This document shows positions 41,849-52,908 of a stretch of 64,000 nucleotides of DNA, piece after piece. The position numbers and the translations under genes are program-made. The notes beneath the pieces are model-generated. The model saw nothing but the letters and a program-made list of their open reading frames with translations. It was not told the DNA's origin and did no database searches. Position 1 is the first letter of the stretch. Every line of letters starts with the position of its first letter. The stretch is from Leifsonia williamsii (GTDB lineage: Bacteria; Actinomycetota; Actinomycetes; Actinomycetales; Microbacteriaceae): NCBI RefSeq assembly GCF_030433685.1, contig NZ_JAROCF010000001.1, positions 3,782,001 to 3,846,000 on the forward strand. Direction: 5' to 3'.

Positions 41849-44374
41849 TCAGTCGCCCGAGGCGGCGAGGTCCGGGGTGGCCGGGCCGGTGCCGATGGCG
41901 GCGGTGGCGTTGATGCCGGCGCCGATCGGCTCCTTGCGGGCCGTCGTCGTGAACACGAACTCGTTGTCGGCGAAGTCGACGTGCACGTGGTCGCCGGCGT
42001 TCAGCTCGCCGTGGAGGATCTTCTCGGAGAGCCGGTCCTCGATCTCGTGCTGCACCGCGCGACGGAGCGGGCGGGCGCCGAGCGTCGGGTCGAACCCGAC
42101 CTCGATCAGCCGCTCCTTCGCCGGGACGGTCAGCTCGATGGTCATGTCGCGGTCGAGCAGACGGGTCGAGAGGCGCTTGATGAACAGATCCACGATCTGC
42201 AGCAGCTCGGGCTTCGAGAGCTGCGGGAAGACGATGATCTCGTCGACGCGGTTGAGGAACTCCGGCTTGAAGTTCTTCTTCAGCTCCTCGTAGACCTTGC
42301 CCCGCATCCGGTCGTAGCCGGTCGTCGGGTCGCCCTCGATCTGGAAGCCCACCGGGCCGCCCGAGATGTCCTTCGTGCCGAGGTTGGTGGTCATGATGAT
42401 CACGGTGTTCTTGAAGTCGACCACGCGACCCTGGCCATCCGTCAGACGTCCCTCCTCCAGGATCTGGAGCAGCGAGTTGAAGATGTCGGGGTGCGCCTTC
42501 TCGATCTCGTCGAACAGCACCACGCTGAACGGCTTGCGGCGGACCTTCTCGGTGAGCTGGCCGCCCTCCTCGAAGCCGACGAACCCGGGAGGGGCGCCGA
42601 ACAGACGGGAGACGGTGTGCTTCTCGCCGTACTCCGACATGTCGAGCGAGATCATCGCCGACTCGTCGTCGAACAGGAACTCCGCGAGCGCCTTGGCCAG
42701 CTCCGTCTTACCGACACCGGTCGGGCCGGCGAAGATGAACGAGCCGGAGGGCCGCTTCGGGTCCTTCAGACCGGCACGGGTGCGGCGGATCGTCCGCGAG
42801 AGGGCCGCGATGGCCTCCTCCTGGCCGATGACACGCTCGTGCAGCGCCTTCTCCATGTAGACGAGACGGGCCGACTCCTCCTCGGTGAGCTTGAACACCG
42901 GGATGCCGGTCGCCTGGGCGAGCACCTCGGCGATCAGGCCCTCGTCGACCTCGGCGGTCGTCTTGACGTCGCCCGAGCGCCACTGCTTCTCGAGGCGCAG
43001 CCGCTCGCCGAGGAGGTTCTTCTCCTCGTCGCGCAGGGAGGCGGCCTTCTCGAAGTCCTGCTCCTCGATCGCGGCCTCCTTCTGCGAGCGCACGGCCGAG
43101 ATCTTGTCGTCGAACTCGCGCAGCTCCGGCGGCGCCGACAGGATCGACAGGCGCAGGCGGGCGCCTGCCTCGTCGATCAGGTCGATGGCCTTGTCCGGGA
43201 GGAAGCGGTCCTGGATGTAGCGGTCCGCGAGGTTGGCCGCCGCGACGATGGCGCCGTCGGTGATGGACACCTTGTGGTGCGCCTCGTAGCGGTCGCGCAG
43301 CCCCTTGAGGATGTTGATCGCGTGCGGGAGGGACGGCTCCGCCACCTGGATGGGCTGGAACCGGCGCTCGAGCGCGGCGTCCTTCTCGAAGTGCTTGCGG
43401 TACTCGTCGAGCGTGGTCGCGCCGATGGTCTGCAGCTCGCCGCGGGCCAGCAGCGGCTTGAGGATGCTGGCAGCGTCGATCGCGCCCTCGGCAGCACCGG
43501 CGCCGACGAGGGTGTGGATCTCGTCGATGAAGGTGATGATGTCGCCGCGGGTGCGGATCTCTTTGGTGACCTTCTTCAGGCGCTCCTCGAAGTCTCCGCG
43601 GTAGCGGGAGCCGGCGATGAGCGAACCGAGGTCGAGCGTATAGAGCTGCTTGTCCTTCAGCGTCTCGGGCACGTCGCCGCGCACGATGGCCTGCGCGAGG
43701 CCCTCGACGACGGCGGTCTTGCCGACGCCGGGCTCACCGATCAGGACCGGGTTGTTCTTGGAGCGGCGCGACAGGATCTGCATGACGCGCTCGATCTCCT
43801 TCTCGCGCCCGATCACCGGGTCGAGCTTGTTGTCGCGAGCGGCCTGCGTGAGGTTGCGGCCGAACTGGTCGAGGATCTGGCTACCGGCCTGCGCGGTCGT
43901 CTGATCGTTCCCGCCGACCTGCACCTGCTCCTTGCCCTGGTATCCGCTGAGGAGCTGGATGACCTGCTGGCGCACGCGGTTGAGGTCCGCGCCGAGCTTG
44001 ACGAGCACCTGGGCGGCGACGCCCTCGCCCTCGCGGATGAGGCCGAGCAGGATGTGCTCGGTGCCGATGTAGTTGTGGCCGAGCTGGAGGGCCTCGCGCA
44101 GCGACAGCTCCAGCACCTTCTTGGCGCGCGGCGTGAACGGGATGTGCCCGGTCGGCTGCTGCTGGCCCTGGCCGATGATGTCCTGGACCTGCTCGCGAAC
44201 GGCATCCAGCGAGATGCCGAGCGACTCGAGCGCCTTGGCCGCGACTCCCTCACCCTCGTGGATCAGGCCGAGCAGGATGTGCTCCGTCCCGATGTAGTTG
44301 TGGTTGAGCATCTTGGCCTCTTCTTGGGCCAAGACGACGACGCGGCGGGCTCGGTCGGTGAATCTCTCGAACAT
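41849..44374 (-). CDS. clpC: ATP-dependent Clp protease ATPase subunit ClpC
   Basis: Hsp100 unfoldase of 841 residues that feeds substrates to ClpP. An N-terminal Clp repeat domain ([20 protein letters not shown] and its second copy) is followed by AAA-1 with Walker [11 protein letters not shown], a coiled middle domain (about 420-475), AAA-2 with Walker [11 protein letters not shown], and the ClpB D2-small domain. The [10 protein letters not shown] start is the family's and TACTC upstream is weak. It should be an abundant, essential housekeeping protein; no CtsR operator was recognised upstream. Confidence 0.97.
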   Translation of the reverse strand: MFERFTDRARRVVVLAQEEAKMLNHNYIGTEHILLGLIHEGEGVAAKALESLGISLDAVREQVQDIIGQGQQQPTGHIPFTPRAKKVLELSLREALQLGHNYIGTEHILLGLIREGEGVAAQVLVKLGADLNRVRQQVIQLLSGYQGKEQVQVGGNDQTTAQAGSQILDQFGRNLTQAARDNKLDPVIGREKEIERVMQILSRRSKNNPVLIGEPGVGKTAVVEGLAQAIVRGDVPETLKDKQLYTLDLGSLIAGSRYRGDFEERLKKVTKEIRTRGDIITFIDEIHTLVGAGAAEGAIDAASILKPLLARGELQTIGATTLDEYRKHFEKDAALERRFQPIQVAEPSLPHAINILKGLRDRYEAHHKVSITDGAIVAAANLADRYIQDRFLPDKAIDLIDEAGARLRLSILSAPPELREFDDKISAVRSQKEAAIEEQDFEKAASLRDEEKNLLGERLRLEKQWRSGDVKTTAEVDEGLIAEVLAQATGIPVFKLTEEESARLVYMEKALHERVIGQEEAIAALSRTIRRTRAGLKDPKRPSGSFIFAGPTGVGKTELAKALAEFLFDDESAMISLDMSEYGEKHTVSRLFGAPPGFVGFEEGGQLTEKVRRKPFSVVLFDEIEKAHPDIFNSLLQILEEGRLTDGQGRVVDFKNTVIIMTTNLGTKDISGGPVGFQIEGDPTTGYDRMRGKVYEELKKNFKPEFLNRVDEIIVFPQLSKPELLQIVDLFIKRLSTRLLDRDMTIELTVPAKERLIEVGFDPTLGARPLRRAVQHEIEDRLSEKILHGELNAGDHVHVDFADNEFVFTTTARKEPIGAGINATAAIGTGPATPDLAASGD

Positions 44375-44535
44375 GTCTACTCCTCGTCGGCGCCTGTGCA
44401 GGGGTTGGCGTCGATACAAAGAGAGTAACCATCGCTCCCCTCCCGGACTGCCCCTGTTCGCCGTGGGCGTGACGGTGTTCGGCGGGCTCTCAGCCGGCCG
44501 GCGAGCGGAGGCTCAGCCCCGCCCCGCCCGGAGGC

Positions 44536-44970
44536 TCAACCCAGGCGCGCGGGCAGGGTGAGGGTCGCGTCGGGGAGCACGATCGTCACGTCCGAGCCGT
44601 CGGAGACGCCGCTCGGGGTATCGAAGACCGTGGTGTGCGGCACGTAGTCGCGGGTGCAGACGCCGCCCGGCGCCGGCGCGAGGGTCGCCTTCACCTGGTT
44701 GTCGGCGGTGACCGCGATCGACTGCACCTTCGGCGGGCAGGTCGAGCTGCCGTAGAGCACGATGCCGAAGCGGTCGGCGTCGGGGAGCCAGGCGGCCCAG
44801 GAGGCGCCTCCTGCACTGCTCGGCGGAGCCTGCACCCCCTTGGGCTCGCCGTTGTAGTCCTCGACCGGCTTCTTCTGCGGCGCGCCGGAACAGCCGGCGA
44901 GGGCGGCGATGGCGAGCACCGCGAGCGCGACCGACGCGCCTGCGCGGGCGGACGCGGGGCGGGCGGTCAT
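44536..44970 (-). CDS. Small secreted lipoprotein of unknown function
   Basis: A 144-residue lipoprotein. The signal peptide (MTARPASARAGASVALAVLA) ends in a lipobox LAGC near residue 27, so the mature protein is acylated on the outer face of the membrane. The mature part has two further cysteines (SSTCPPKV and GGVCTRDY) likely to pair, and a beta-rich end TIVLPDATLTLPARLG. No family recognised. The ATG at 44970 is used; a GTG at 44979 is possible. Confidence 0.75.
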   Translation of the reverse strand: MTARPASARAGASVALAVLAIAALAGCSGAPQKKPVEDYNGEPKGVQAPPSSAGGASWAAWLPDADRFGIVLYGSSTCPPKVQSIAVTADNQVKATLAPAPGGVCTRDYVPHTTVFDTPSGVSDGSDVTIVLPDATLTLPARLG

Positions 44971-45036
44971 CGGGGGCACCCCACCATTCTAGGAACCGCG
45001 GGTGAGCACGCGCCGCACGCCGCCTAGGATGCCCCT

Positions 45037-46020
45037 ATGAGCAACCTGGAGCGGGACCCCGCTGAGGTCACCGTCGGCACCGACACCGTGGTCGCCGACC
45101 GCGGCGTCGAGCTGCTGGAGCCGCGGGAGGTGCCGCTCGGCGGCCCGCGCGCGATGACCGTGCGGCGCACCCTTCCGCAGCGCTCGCGCTCGCTGATCGG
45201 CGGCTGGTGCTTCATCGACCACTACGGCCCCGACGACGTCGCCGAGACCGGCGGGATGCGCGTTCCCCCGCACCCGCACACGGGCTTGCAGACCGTGAGC
45301 TGGCTGTTCGAGGGGGAGGTCGAGCACCGCGACAGCGTCGGCAGCCACGCCCTGGTGCGGCCCGGCGAGCTCAACCTCATGACCGCCGGGCATGGCATCA
45401 GCCACTCGGAGGTGTCGACGCCGCGGACCACCCGTCTGCACGGCGTGCAGCTGTGGGTCGCGCTGCCCTCGGCCTCCCGTGAGATCGCGCCGTTCTTCGA
45501 GCACCACGAGCCGGTCGCCGCGCGGCTCGGCGACGCGACGGTGCGCACGTTCGTCGGGTCGCTCGCCGGCAGCGGCACCGACGCGACCGTGTTCTCGCCC
45601 CTCGTCGGCGCCGAGATCGCGCTGCCGCCGGGCGGACGCGTGGAGCTGCCGCTCGACCCCTCCTTCGAGCACGGCGTGCTGGTGGATGCGGGCGACGTGA
45701 CGGTCGCGGGTGTCGCGACCCCGGTCTCCCACCTCGCGTACCTGTGCCCGGGGCGCGACACCCTGGTGCTGGAGGCCGGCGACGGGGGCCCGGCGCGGCT
45801 GGTGCTCCTCGGTGGCGAACCGCTCGGCGAGCAGATCGTCATGTGGTGGAACTTCATCGGCCGCAGTCACGAGGAGGTCGTGGCCGCCCGGGCGGAGTGG
45901 CAGCGCGACGTGATCGACGGCGAGGACCCCTCCGGCCGGTTCGGCACGGTGGGCGACCAGGCGGGCAGCCCGCTTCCGGCGCCGGTGCTGCCGACCGTCC
46001 GGCTGAAGCCGCGCGGCTGA
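45037..46020 (+). CDS. Pirin family protein
   Basis: Bicupin of 327 residues. The pirin N-domain has the metal-binding motif RVPPHPHTGLQTVSWLFEGE, then HGISHSEVS, and the C-domain begins near SLAGSGTDATVFSPL. Bacterial pirins are iron proteins and some act as quercetin 2,3-dioxygenases; the role here is unknown. TAGGAT (45025-45030), a strong -10-like box, ends 6 bases before the ATG and no ribosome site is seen, so the mRNA may be leaderless. It is the only plus-strand gene for a long stretch. Confidence 0.9.
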   Translation: MSNLERDPAEVTVGTDTVVADRGVELLEPREVPLGGPRAMTVRRTLPQRSRSLIGGWCFIDHYGPDDVAETGGMRVPPHPHTGLQTVSWLFEGEVEHRDSVGSHALVRPGELNLMTAGHGISHSEVSTPRTTRLHGVQLWVALPSASREIAPFFEHHEPVAARLGDATVRTFVGSLAGSGTDATVFSPLVGAEIALPPGGRVELPLDPSFEHGVLVDAGDVTVAGVATPVSHLAYLCPGRDTLVLEAGDGGPARLVLLGGEPLGEQIVMWWNFIGRSHEEVVAARAEWQRDVIDGEDPSGRFGTVGDQAGSPLPAPVLPTVRLKPRG

Positions 46021-46038
46021 CCCGGGCCGGCCGAGTTC

Positions 46039-47502
46039 CTATTGCAGCGCCGACGTCAGCCGCGCGAGGTTGTCGAGCACCGTCGAGCGCAGCGGCTGGC
46101 GCATCCACTCCTCGAGGGTGAGCTCGCGGCTGCTCTCGCGATAGCCGTCCTCGACGCGGCGCAGCTCCTCTACGAAGGAGCGGCCGCGGACCATGAGCAC
46201 GACCTCCATGTTCAGCTGGAACGAGCGCATGTCCATGTTGCTCGACCCGATCACGGCGACGTCGTCGTCGATCGTGAAGTGCTTGGCGTGGAGGATGTAC
46301 GGCGCCTTGTACATGTAGATGCGCACGCCCGCGCGCAGCAGCACCTCGTAGTACGAGCGCTGCGCGTGGTAGACGAGCGCCTGGTCTCCGATCTCGGAGA
46401 CGAACAGGTCGACCGCGATGCCGCGCTGCGTCGCCGTCGTGATCGCGGTCAGCATCGCCTCGTCCGGCACGAAGTACGGCGACGTGATGACGATGCGCTC
46501 CTGCGCGTAGTAGAGCAGCGCGAGGAACAGCCGGAGGTTGTTCTCTCCCGCGAATCCCGGCCCCGACGGCACCACCTGCATGTCGAGCTCGTCCTCGGCC
46601 GGCTCGTCGGTGATGGGCTCGGTCTCGCGCCGCAGCAGCTCGTCGGTCTCGCTGTACCAGTCGGTGATGAAGATGGCGTTCAGACCGGCGACGATCGGGC
46701 CCTCGAGCCGGACGATCAGCTCCTTCCACTTGAGCCCGCGCCGGATGTTCGACTTCTTGTTGTAGCTGCGGTCGATCACGTTCTGCGACCCCATGAAGGC
46801 GACACGGCCGTCCACGATCAGCAGCTTGCGGTGGTTGCGCAGGTCGGGGCGCTGGTACTTGCCGCGCAGCGGCTGCACCGGCAGCATCAGCTGCCACTTC
46901 GCCCCCATCGCCGTGAGCCGGCGGATCGTGCGCTTGTAGTCGGGGGTGCGGAGGGATGCGATGTGGTCGAGCAGGACCCGCACGGTCACGCCGCGCTGCA
47001 CCGCCTCCTCCATCGCAGCGAAGAAGTCTGCCGTGGTCTTGTCGAGGGTGAGGATGTAGAACTCGACGTGCACGTACCGCTTCGCCCGCCGGATCTCCGC
47101 CGTCATGGCCGCGAGCGAGGCCTCGTAGTCGCCGTTGAGGCTCGCGCGGTTGCCGCCGACCAGCGGCATGGCGCCGAGGTTGCGGTTCAGCTCGACCACG
47201 CCCTCCAGCCACGGCGGCCAGGGGTGGTCGCGCCGCACGCGCTCGATGCCCTCGGTGCTCTGGATGATGAACTCGTTGATCTCCGTCTGCTTCTCGCGCC
47301 GCCGCTTGGGCAGCTTGTAACTGCCGATCAGCAGGAAGAACAGCACGCCGATGTACGGGATCAGGAAGATCGCGAGCAGCCAGGCGGTCGCCGAGGTGGG
47401 CTTGCGGTTGCGCGGGACGACGATGATGGCGACGATGCGGATGACGAAGTCGAGCAGCAGCAGCAGGACGACGACCGCCGTGCTCACGAACCCCGCGTCC
47501 AC
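46039..47502 (-). CDS. cls: Cardiolipin synthase
   Basis: Membrane phospholipase-D-type enzyme of 487 residues that makes cardiolipin from phosphatidylglycerol. Two N-terminal transmembrane helices (about 5-28 and 38-62) are followed by two HKD motifs: RNHRKLLIVDGRVAFMGSQN and LHAKHFTIDDDVAVIGSSN. All catalytic His, Lys and Asp residues are present. The GTG start at 47502 has GGGAG upstream. It converges with the pirin gene, 18 bp apart. Confidence 0.94.
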   Translation of the reverse strand: MDAGFVSTAVVVLLLLLDFVIRIVAIIVVPRNRKPTSATAWLLAIFLIPYIGVLFFLLIGSYKLPKRRREKQTEINEFIIQSTEGIERVRRDHPWPPWLEGVVELNRNLGAMPLVGGNRASLNGDYEASLAAMTAEIRRAKRYVHVEFYILTLDKTTADFFAAMEEAVQRGVTVRVLLDHIASLRTPDYKRTIRRLTAMGAKWQLMLPVQPLRGKYQRPDLRNHRKLLIVDGRVAFMGSQNVIDRSYNKKSNIRRGLKWKELIVRLEGPIVAGLNAIFITDWYSETDELLRRETEPITDEPAEDELDMQVVPSGPGFAGENNLRLFLALLYYAQERIVITSPYFVPDEAMLTAITTATQRGIAVDLFVSEIGDQALVYHAQRSYYEVLLRAGVRIYMYKAPYILHAKHFTIDDDVAVIGSSNMDMRSFQLNMEVVLMVRGRSFVEELRRVEDGYRESSRELTLEEWMRQPLRSTVLDNLARLTSALQ

Positions 47503-47589
47503 CCCGCTCCCGTCCGCCGCTTGCGCGACCTCGTGCAGAGGAGCGTCAGCATGCTCCCAGGGATACCGTACCGGAGTGAGGCGGGGAGG

Positions 47590-47763
47590 CTAGGGCTTGG
47601 GCGCGAGGCCGCGTCGGGCGCGCTCCTCGGCCTCGAGGCGGGCGTAGGCGGCGCGCTCGTTGCGGTCGGCGCGCACGATGTTCCGCATGATCGCCCAGAA
47701 CAGCAGCCCGACCAGCACGGTGGGCGCGAGCGACCAGACGATTCCGCCGATGACGTCATTCAT
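47590..47763 (-). CDS. 57-residue single-pass membrane protein
   Basis: A short gene encoding MNDVIGGIVWSLAPTVLVGL, one membrane helix at about 4-25, then a charged, Arg-rich cytoplasmic tail (RNIVRADRNERAAYARLEAE continuing to LAPKP). The frame is open from ATG to TAG and lies in the 51-bp-spaced slot just after lysS, on the same strand. Similar small proteins are common beside lysS in this family of bacteria, to my knowledge, but no function is known. Confidence 0.75.
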   Translation of the reverse strand: MNDVIGGIVWSLAPTVLVGLLFWAIMRNIVRADRNERAAYARLEAEERARRGLAPKP

Positions 47764-47814
47764 GATGCGCCCATCGTAACGCGAGCACCTGGGAGCCCTG
47801 CTCGACCAGCAGGC

Positions 47815-49329
<1,515 letters not shown>

Positions 49330-49422
49330 GTCTGGTCCGTTTCGGTGCTGCGGCGGGCGGTGTGGAGGGGGTGGACGGGAGGTGCAGGAGGCCGGGGCCA
49401 TGCGGCGGCGCCGCGGCCGCGC

Positions 49423-50298
49423 TCAGCCGAGCGCGATCCGGCGGTTGTCGATCAGCCGCGTCGTGCCGACGCGGGCGGCGACCAGCAGCAGCGCGGGCCC
49501 GTGGTGCTCCGGCCCGGCCTCGGCGAACGAGTCCGGGTCGACGGCCACCAGGTAGTCCAGCTTAACGGCTGGCTCGGCCTCCAGGCTCGCGCGGGCCGCG
49601 GCGAGCGCAGCCTCCACCCCCTGCCCCGCGGCGTCGGCGCCGGCGGCCAGCGCCCGCGAGAGCACGACGGCGGAGGCGCGCTGCCCGTCGTCGAGGTAGC
49701 GGTTGCGGCTGGAGAGGGCGAGCCCGTCGTCCTCGCGGACGGTGTCGACGACGGCGATGCGCAGCGGGAGGTTCAGGTCGTCGACCATGCGGCCGACGAG
49801 GTGGACCTGCTGGGCGTCCTTCTGGCCGAACACGGCCACGTCGGGCTGGACGATGTTGAACAGCTTGGCGACGACGGTCAGCACGCCGTCGAAGTGCCCG
49901 GGGCGGGAGGCGCCCTCGTACAGCGACCCGACCTCCCCGGCCACGACGCGGGTGGAGCTGGGGCCGTCGGGATACATCTCGGCGGCGCTCGGCGCGAACA
50001 CGTAGTCGGCCAGCCCCTCCAGCGCGGCCACGTCGGCATCGAGTGTGCGCGGGTAGCGGTCGAGGTCCTCCCCCGCGCCGAACTGCAGCGGGTTCACGAA
50101 GATCGAGACGACGACGATGCCGCCGAGGTCGCGGGCGGCGGACACCAGCCGGAGGTGCCCCTCGTGCAGCGCGCCCATCGTCGGCACGAGCACCACCCGG
50201 GCGGCGGGGGCGTCGGCGGGACCCTCCAGGCGGGCCTCGGCGCGGGCGGCGGCGATCCGCTCGCGCAGCTCGGAGACGGTGGTGACGACCTGGGGCAT
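49423..50298 (-). CDS. panC: Pantothenate synthetase
   Basis: Ligates pantoate and beta-alanine using ATP; 291 residues. The nucleotidyl-transferase signatures PTMGALHEGHLRLV, SIFVNPLQFGAGEDLDRYPR, FGQKDAQQ and LSSRNRYL are all present. The start has a GGAGTCC-type site upstream and follows the DUF2520 gene by 88 bp. No panD (aspartate decarboxylase) follows, so beta-alanine must come from elsewhere. Confidence 0.96.
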   Translation of the reverse strand: MPQVVTTVSELRERIAAARAEARLEGPADAPAARVVLVPTMGALHEGHLRLVSAARDLGGIVVVSIFVNPLQFGAGEDLDRYPRTLDADVAALEGLADYVFAPSAAEMYPDGPSSTRVVAGEVGSLYEGASRPGHFDGVLTVVAKLFNIVQPDVAVFGQKDAQQVHLVGRMVDDLNLPLRIAVVDTVREDDGLALSSRNRYLDDGQRASAVVLSRALAAGADAAGQGVEAALAAARASLEAEPAVKLDYLVAVDPDSFAEAGPEHHGPALLLVAARVGTTRLIDNRRIALG

Positions 50299-50386
50299 CG
50301 GACTCCTCCCGGTCGCGGCGCCCGGGCGGGCGCGCGAGACGACCGGAATCCAGGCTACTCGCCGAGCGGAGGGTGATCGGCGCGGC

Positions 50387-51229
50387 TCAGCCGCGCAGGA
50401 ACCAGCCGCGGCCGTCGTCGCCGGGGTCGCCCTCGCCGTTGCCGCCACGACCGGTGGCGCCGTCTCCCGGCGCACCGCCGTCCGGGAGCGGGCCGCCGCC
50501 GTCCTGCAACGCGTCGAGCACCTCGTCGATGCTGGGGCGGGCGCCCGCTCGGGTGAGCGCGTTGTCGACCGCCGAGCGCACGAGCGAGCTGAGGAAGGAG
50601 CCGGGATGCTCCACGCCGATCCGCTGCAGGATGCCCGTCGACTGCTCCACGATCGAGCGCGAGAAGGCGGTGGCGGTCGCGATGGCCTCCGCGTACGCCG
50701 GGCGGTCCTCCTCCGCCACCACGACCGGCTCCCCGCCCATCTCGACCACGAGCGCCTGCGCGATCGGCAGCACGGGCGCGGGGGCCGTCACGGCGAAGTA
50801 GCTCTCGGCCAGGCGCGCGAGGTCGAGGCTGGTGCCGGTGAACTCGAGCGCGGGGTGCACGGCGAGGGGGATGGCGCCCGCCGCCGCGGCGGGCTGCAGC
50901 ACGCCGATCCCGTAGCCGGGCGCGGTGTGCAGCACGATCTGACCGGGCTGCCAGGTGCCGGTCGCGGCGAGGCCGGCGACGAGGCCGGGCAGCTCGGCGT
51001 AGGGCACGGCGAGCAGCACGAGCTCGCTGCGCTCGACCAGCGTCGGCACGTCGAGCAGCGGCGCCTGCGGCAGCAGCGCCTCCGCCCGCTCGCGGCTGGC
51101 CTCGGACACGGCGGAGACGCCGACGACGGCGTGCCCTGCGCCCGCGAGGGCCGCGCCGAGCACCGGCCCGACCCGGCCCGCGCCCACGACGCCGAGGCCC
51201 AGCCGCCCGGAACGCTGTGCGGGGCTCAT
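50387..51229 (-). CDS. Rossmann-fold/DUF2520 protein, possible ketopantoate reductase
   Basis: Reductase-like protein of 280 residues. An N-terminal NAD(P) motif GVVGAGRVGPVLGAAL is followed by a 6-phosphogluconate-dehydrogenase-like helical DUF2520 domain (about 120-250, HPALEFTGTSLDLARLAES). The C-terminus is Gly/Asp-rich and low complexity (about 250-275). DUF2520 proteins of the PanG type are alternative ketopantoate reductases, which fits its place next to panC. Its ATG overlaps the upstream PH-domain gene stop as ATGA. Function is inferred. Confidence 0.8.
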   Translation of the reverse strand: MSPAQRSGRLGLGVVGAGRVGPVLGAALAGAGHAVVGVSAVSEASRERAEALLPQAPLLDVPTLVERSELVLLAVPYAELPGLVAGLAATGTWQPGQIVLHTAPGYGIGVLQPAAAAGAIPLAVHPALEFTGTSLDLARLAESYFAVTAPAPVLPIAQALVVEMGGEPVVVAEEDRPAYAEAIATATAFSRSIVEQSTGILQRIGVEHPGSFLSSLVRSAVDNALTRAGARPSIDEVLDALQDGGGPLPDGGAPGDGATGRGGNGEGDPGDDGRGWFLRG

Positions 51230-52908
51230 GACGGATCTCCTTCTCGGGTCGACGATGCGGTCGGGGCGATCGGCGCGATCGGCGCGATCGGCGGCGCGGG
51301 CGGCGCCGGCGGCTCCTCCACCCTCCCCCACCGGTGGCTGCTGTCGCTCTCGGCCGCGGCCACGGCGCCCGCCGCGACGGTCTGGAAGAGGCGCACGCCC
51401 TCCTCCGCGTCCATCGCGGCCAGGCGCGGCCGGACCGGACCGCTCACGGTGTGGAACCGCGCCTCTGCCAGCCGCAGGGCGCGCTCGACCGGCCCCTGCT
51501 GCAGCTCCAGGCTCTGCAGCCGGGCCAGCGGCACCAGCGCGAGGCTGCGCCAGACGAAGCCGCGGCGGAGCAGCACGGCGCCGTCCAGGAGCCGGTAGCC
51601 GGTGCGCTGCCACGAGAAGGGTCGCAGCCAGGCGGCGCGCCGAGGGCTGCCCGTCCAGTCGTCCCGGCCGCGCGAGCGCATGCCGTCCACGATCAGTGCG
51701 CGACGCTCTGGCGTGGCGAAGCCGGGCAGGACCAGCGCGAGCACGCGGGCGACGTCCTCCGCGTCTCCGACCGGGAGCATGGTCGTGTTCGCCTGTCCGG
51801 CCGCGCCCTTCTCGCGCGACCGCCCGGCGGTGTCGATGCGGATCTGCCACCAGCCGAAGGGGCGCCACAGCAGCGGCTGCAGCACCTCCACCGCGTGGAT
51901 GCGCCCCGGCGGCAGCGTCTCGTTGCTCGTGCTCAGGAGTCCGAAGCCGACGCGGACGCCGTCCGGCGTGCCCGCGATCGAGTAGCGCAGCGACTTGGTG
52001 AACCGGTTGATGTAGAAGCTGGCCGAACCGATGAGGCCCGGCAGCACGACGAACGCGAGCCAGACGGAGCCGGTCGCCGTCCCCCACACCAGCAGGGCCA
52101 CCACGAACAGCAGGAACACCGTGAAGCCGCTCAGAATGAGCGAGCCGAACAGCCGCAGCGGCGGGATCTTCACCACCGACTCCGGCGGCGCGGCGGCGGG
52201 GTCGAGCTCGGGGGCGAGGAACTCGTTCACGCGGCGGTTGACGAGGTCGCCGACCGCCTGGGCGCGGGAGCCGGTGCCCGCCGGCGCGCCGGGAACCGGA
52301 ACGGTCCCCGAGGCGGCCGCCGCCTCCGCCGCCTCCGCCGCACGCACCCCCGAGGCGAGCCGCAGCACGTCGGAGCGCAGCCCGTCCGCCAGCGCCGAAC
52401 CCAGATAGGCGAGCTGCACGTTCGCGTCGTGGCCGGCGACCGTGATGTCGAGCTTCGCCGCGCCGAAGATGCGCGCGAGCACCGGCCGCACCACGTTGAT
52501 GCCCTGGATGCGGTCGAGCCGCGCCTTGCGCTGCGTGCGGAAGAGGATGCCGCTGCGCACCTCCACCGCATCCTCGGTGATGCGGAAGCTGTGCATGCGC
52601 CAGGCGAGGTAGAAGGCGCCGATGCAGGCGACGAGGACGATGGCGAGCGCCAGCAGCGCCCAGCCCTCCCAGCCGCGGTCGTAGATCTCGTCCAACGGGT
52701 CTCCGCCGCGGAACTCGTCACCGCCGACGAAGAACCCGATGATGCGCTCGCGCAGGTTCGACAGCACGAAGCCGAGGACGGCGATGAAGACGATGCCGCC
52801 GCGCAGCAGCGGGGTCGCCGGATGGAGGCGGTGCCACTCCCCGTCGGTGTACCGCTCCGCCGCGCGCTCGGCGGGTGAGAGCGGTCCGGCGGGGGTCGGC
52901 GCGGTCAC
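51226..52908 (-). CDS. Membrane protein with bacterial PH (bPH2/DUF304) domains, YdbT-like
   Basis: Membrane protein of 560 residues with helices at about 36-53, 80-103, 265-288 and 292-312. Three bPH2 segments appear, the first after RMHSFRITEDAVEVRSGILF, the second around YSIAGTPDGVRVGFGLLS and the third near YRLLDGAVLLRRGFVWRSLA. A Pro/Ile/Ala repeat (APPIAPIAPIAPTA) ends the protein. The YdbS/YdbT pair is linked to export or resistance in Bacillus; here the role is unknown. The GTG start overlaps the preceding gene as GTGA. Confidence 0.85.
   Translation of the reverse strand: MTAPTPAGPLSPAERAAERYTDGEWHRLHPATPLLRGGIVFIAVLGFVLSNLRERIIGFFVGGDEFRGGDPLDEIYDRGWEGWALLALAIVLVACIGAFYLAWRMHSFRITEDAVEVRSGILFRTQRKARLDRIQGINVVRPVLARIFGAAKLDITVAGHDANVQLAYLGSALADGLRSDVLRLASGVRAAEAAEAAAASGTVPVPGAPAGTGSRAQAVGDLVNRRVNEFLAPELDPAAAPPESVVKIPPLRLFGSLILSGFTVFLLFVVALLVWGTATGSVWLAFVVLPGLIGSASFYINRFTKSLRYSIAGTPDGVRVGFGLLSTSNETLPPGRIHAVEVLQPLLWRPFGWWQIRIDTAGRSREKGAAGQANTTMLPVGDAEDVARVLALVLPGFATPERRALIVDGMRSRGRDDWTGSPRRAAWLRPFSWQRTGYRLLDGAVLLRRGFVWRSLALVPLARLQSLELQQGPVERALRLAEARFHTVSGPVRPRLAAMDAEEGVRLFQTVAAGAVAAAESDSSHRWGRVEEPPAPPAPPIAPIAPIAPTASSTREGDPS

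Noticed and set aside
41069..44428. A 1119-residue plus-strand frame over clpC
   Set aside because: Antisense shadow of clpC, whose two AAA domains are intact.
44375..44535. CtsR-type or riboswitch control before clpC
   Set aside because: No CtsR heptad repeat and no conserved RNA fold was recognisable.
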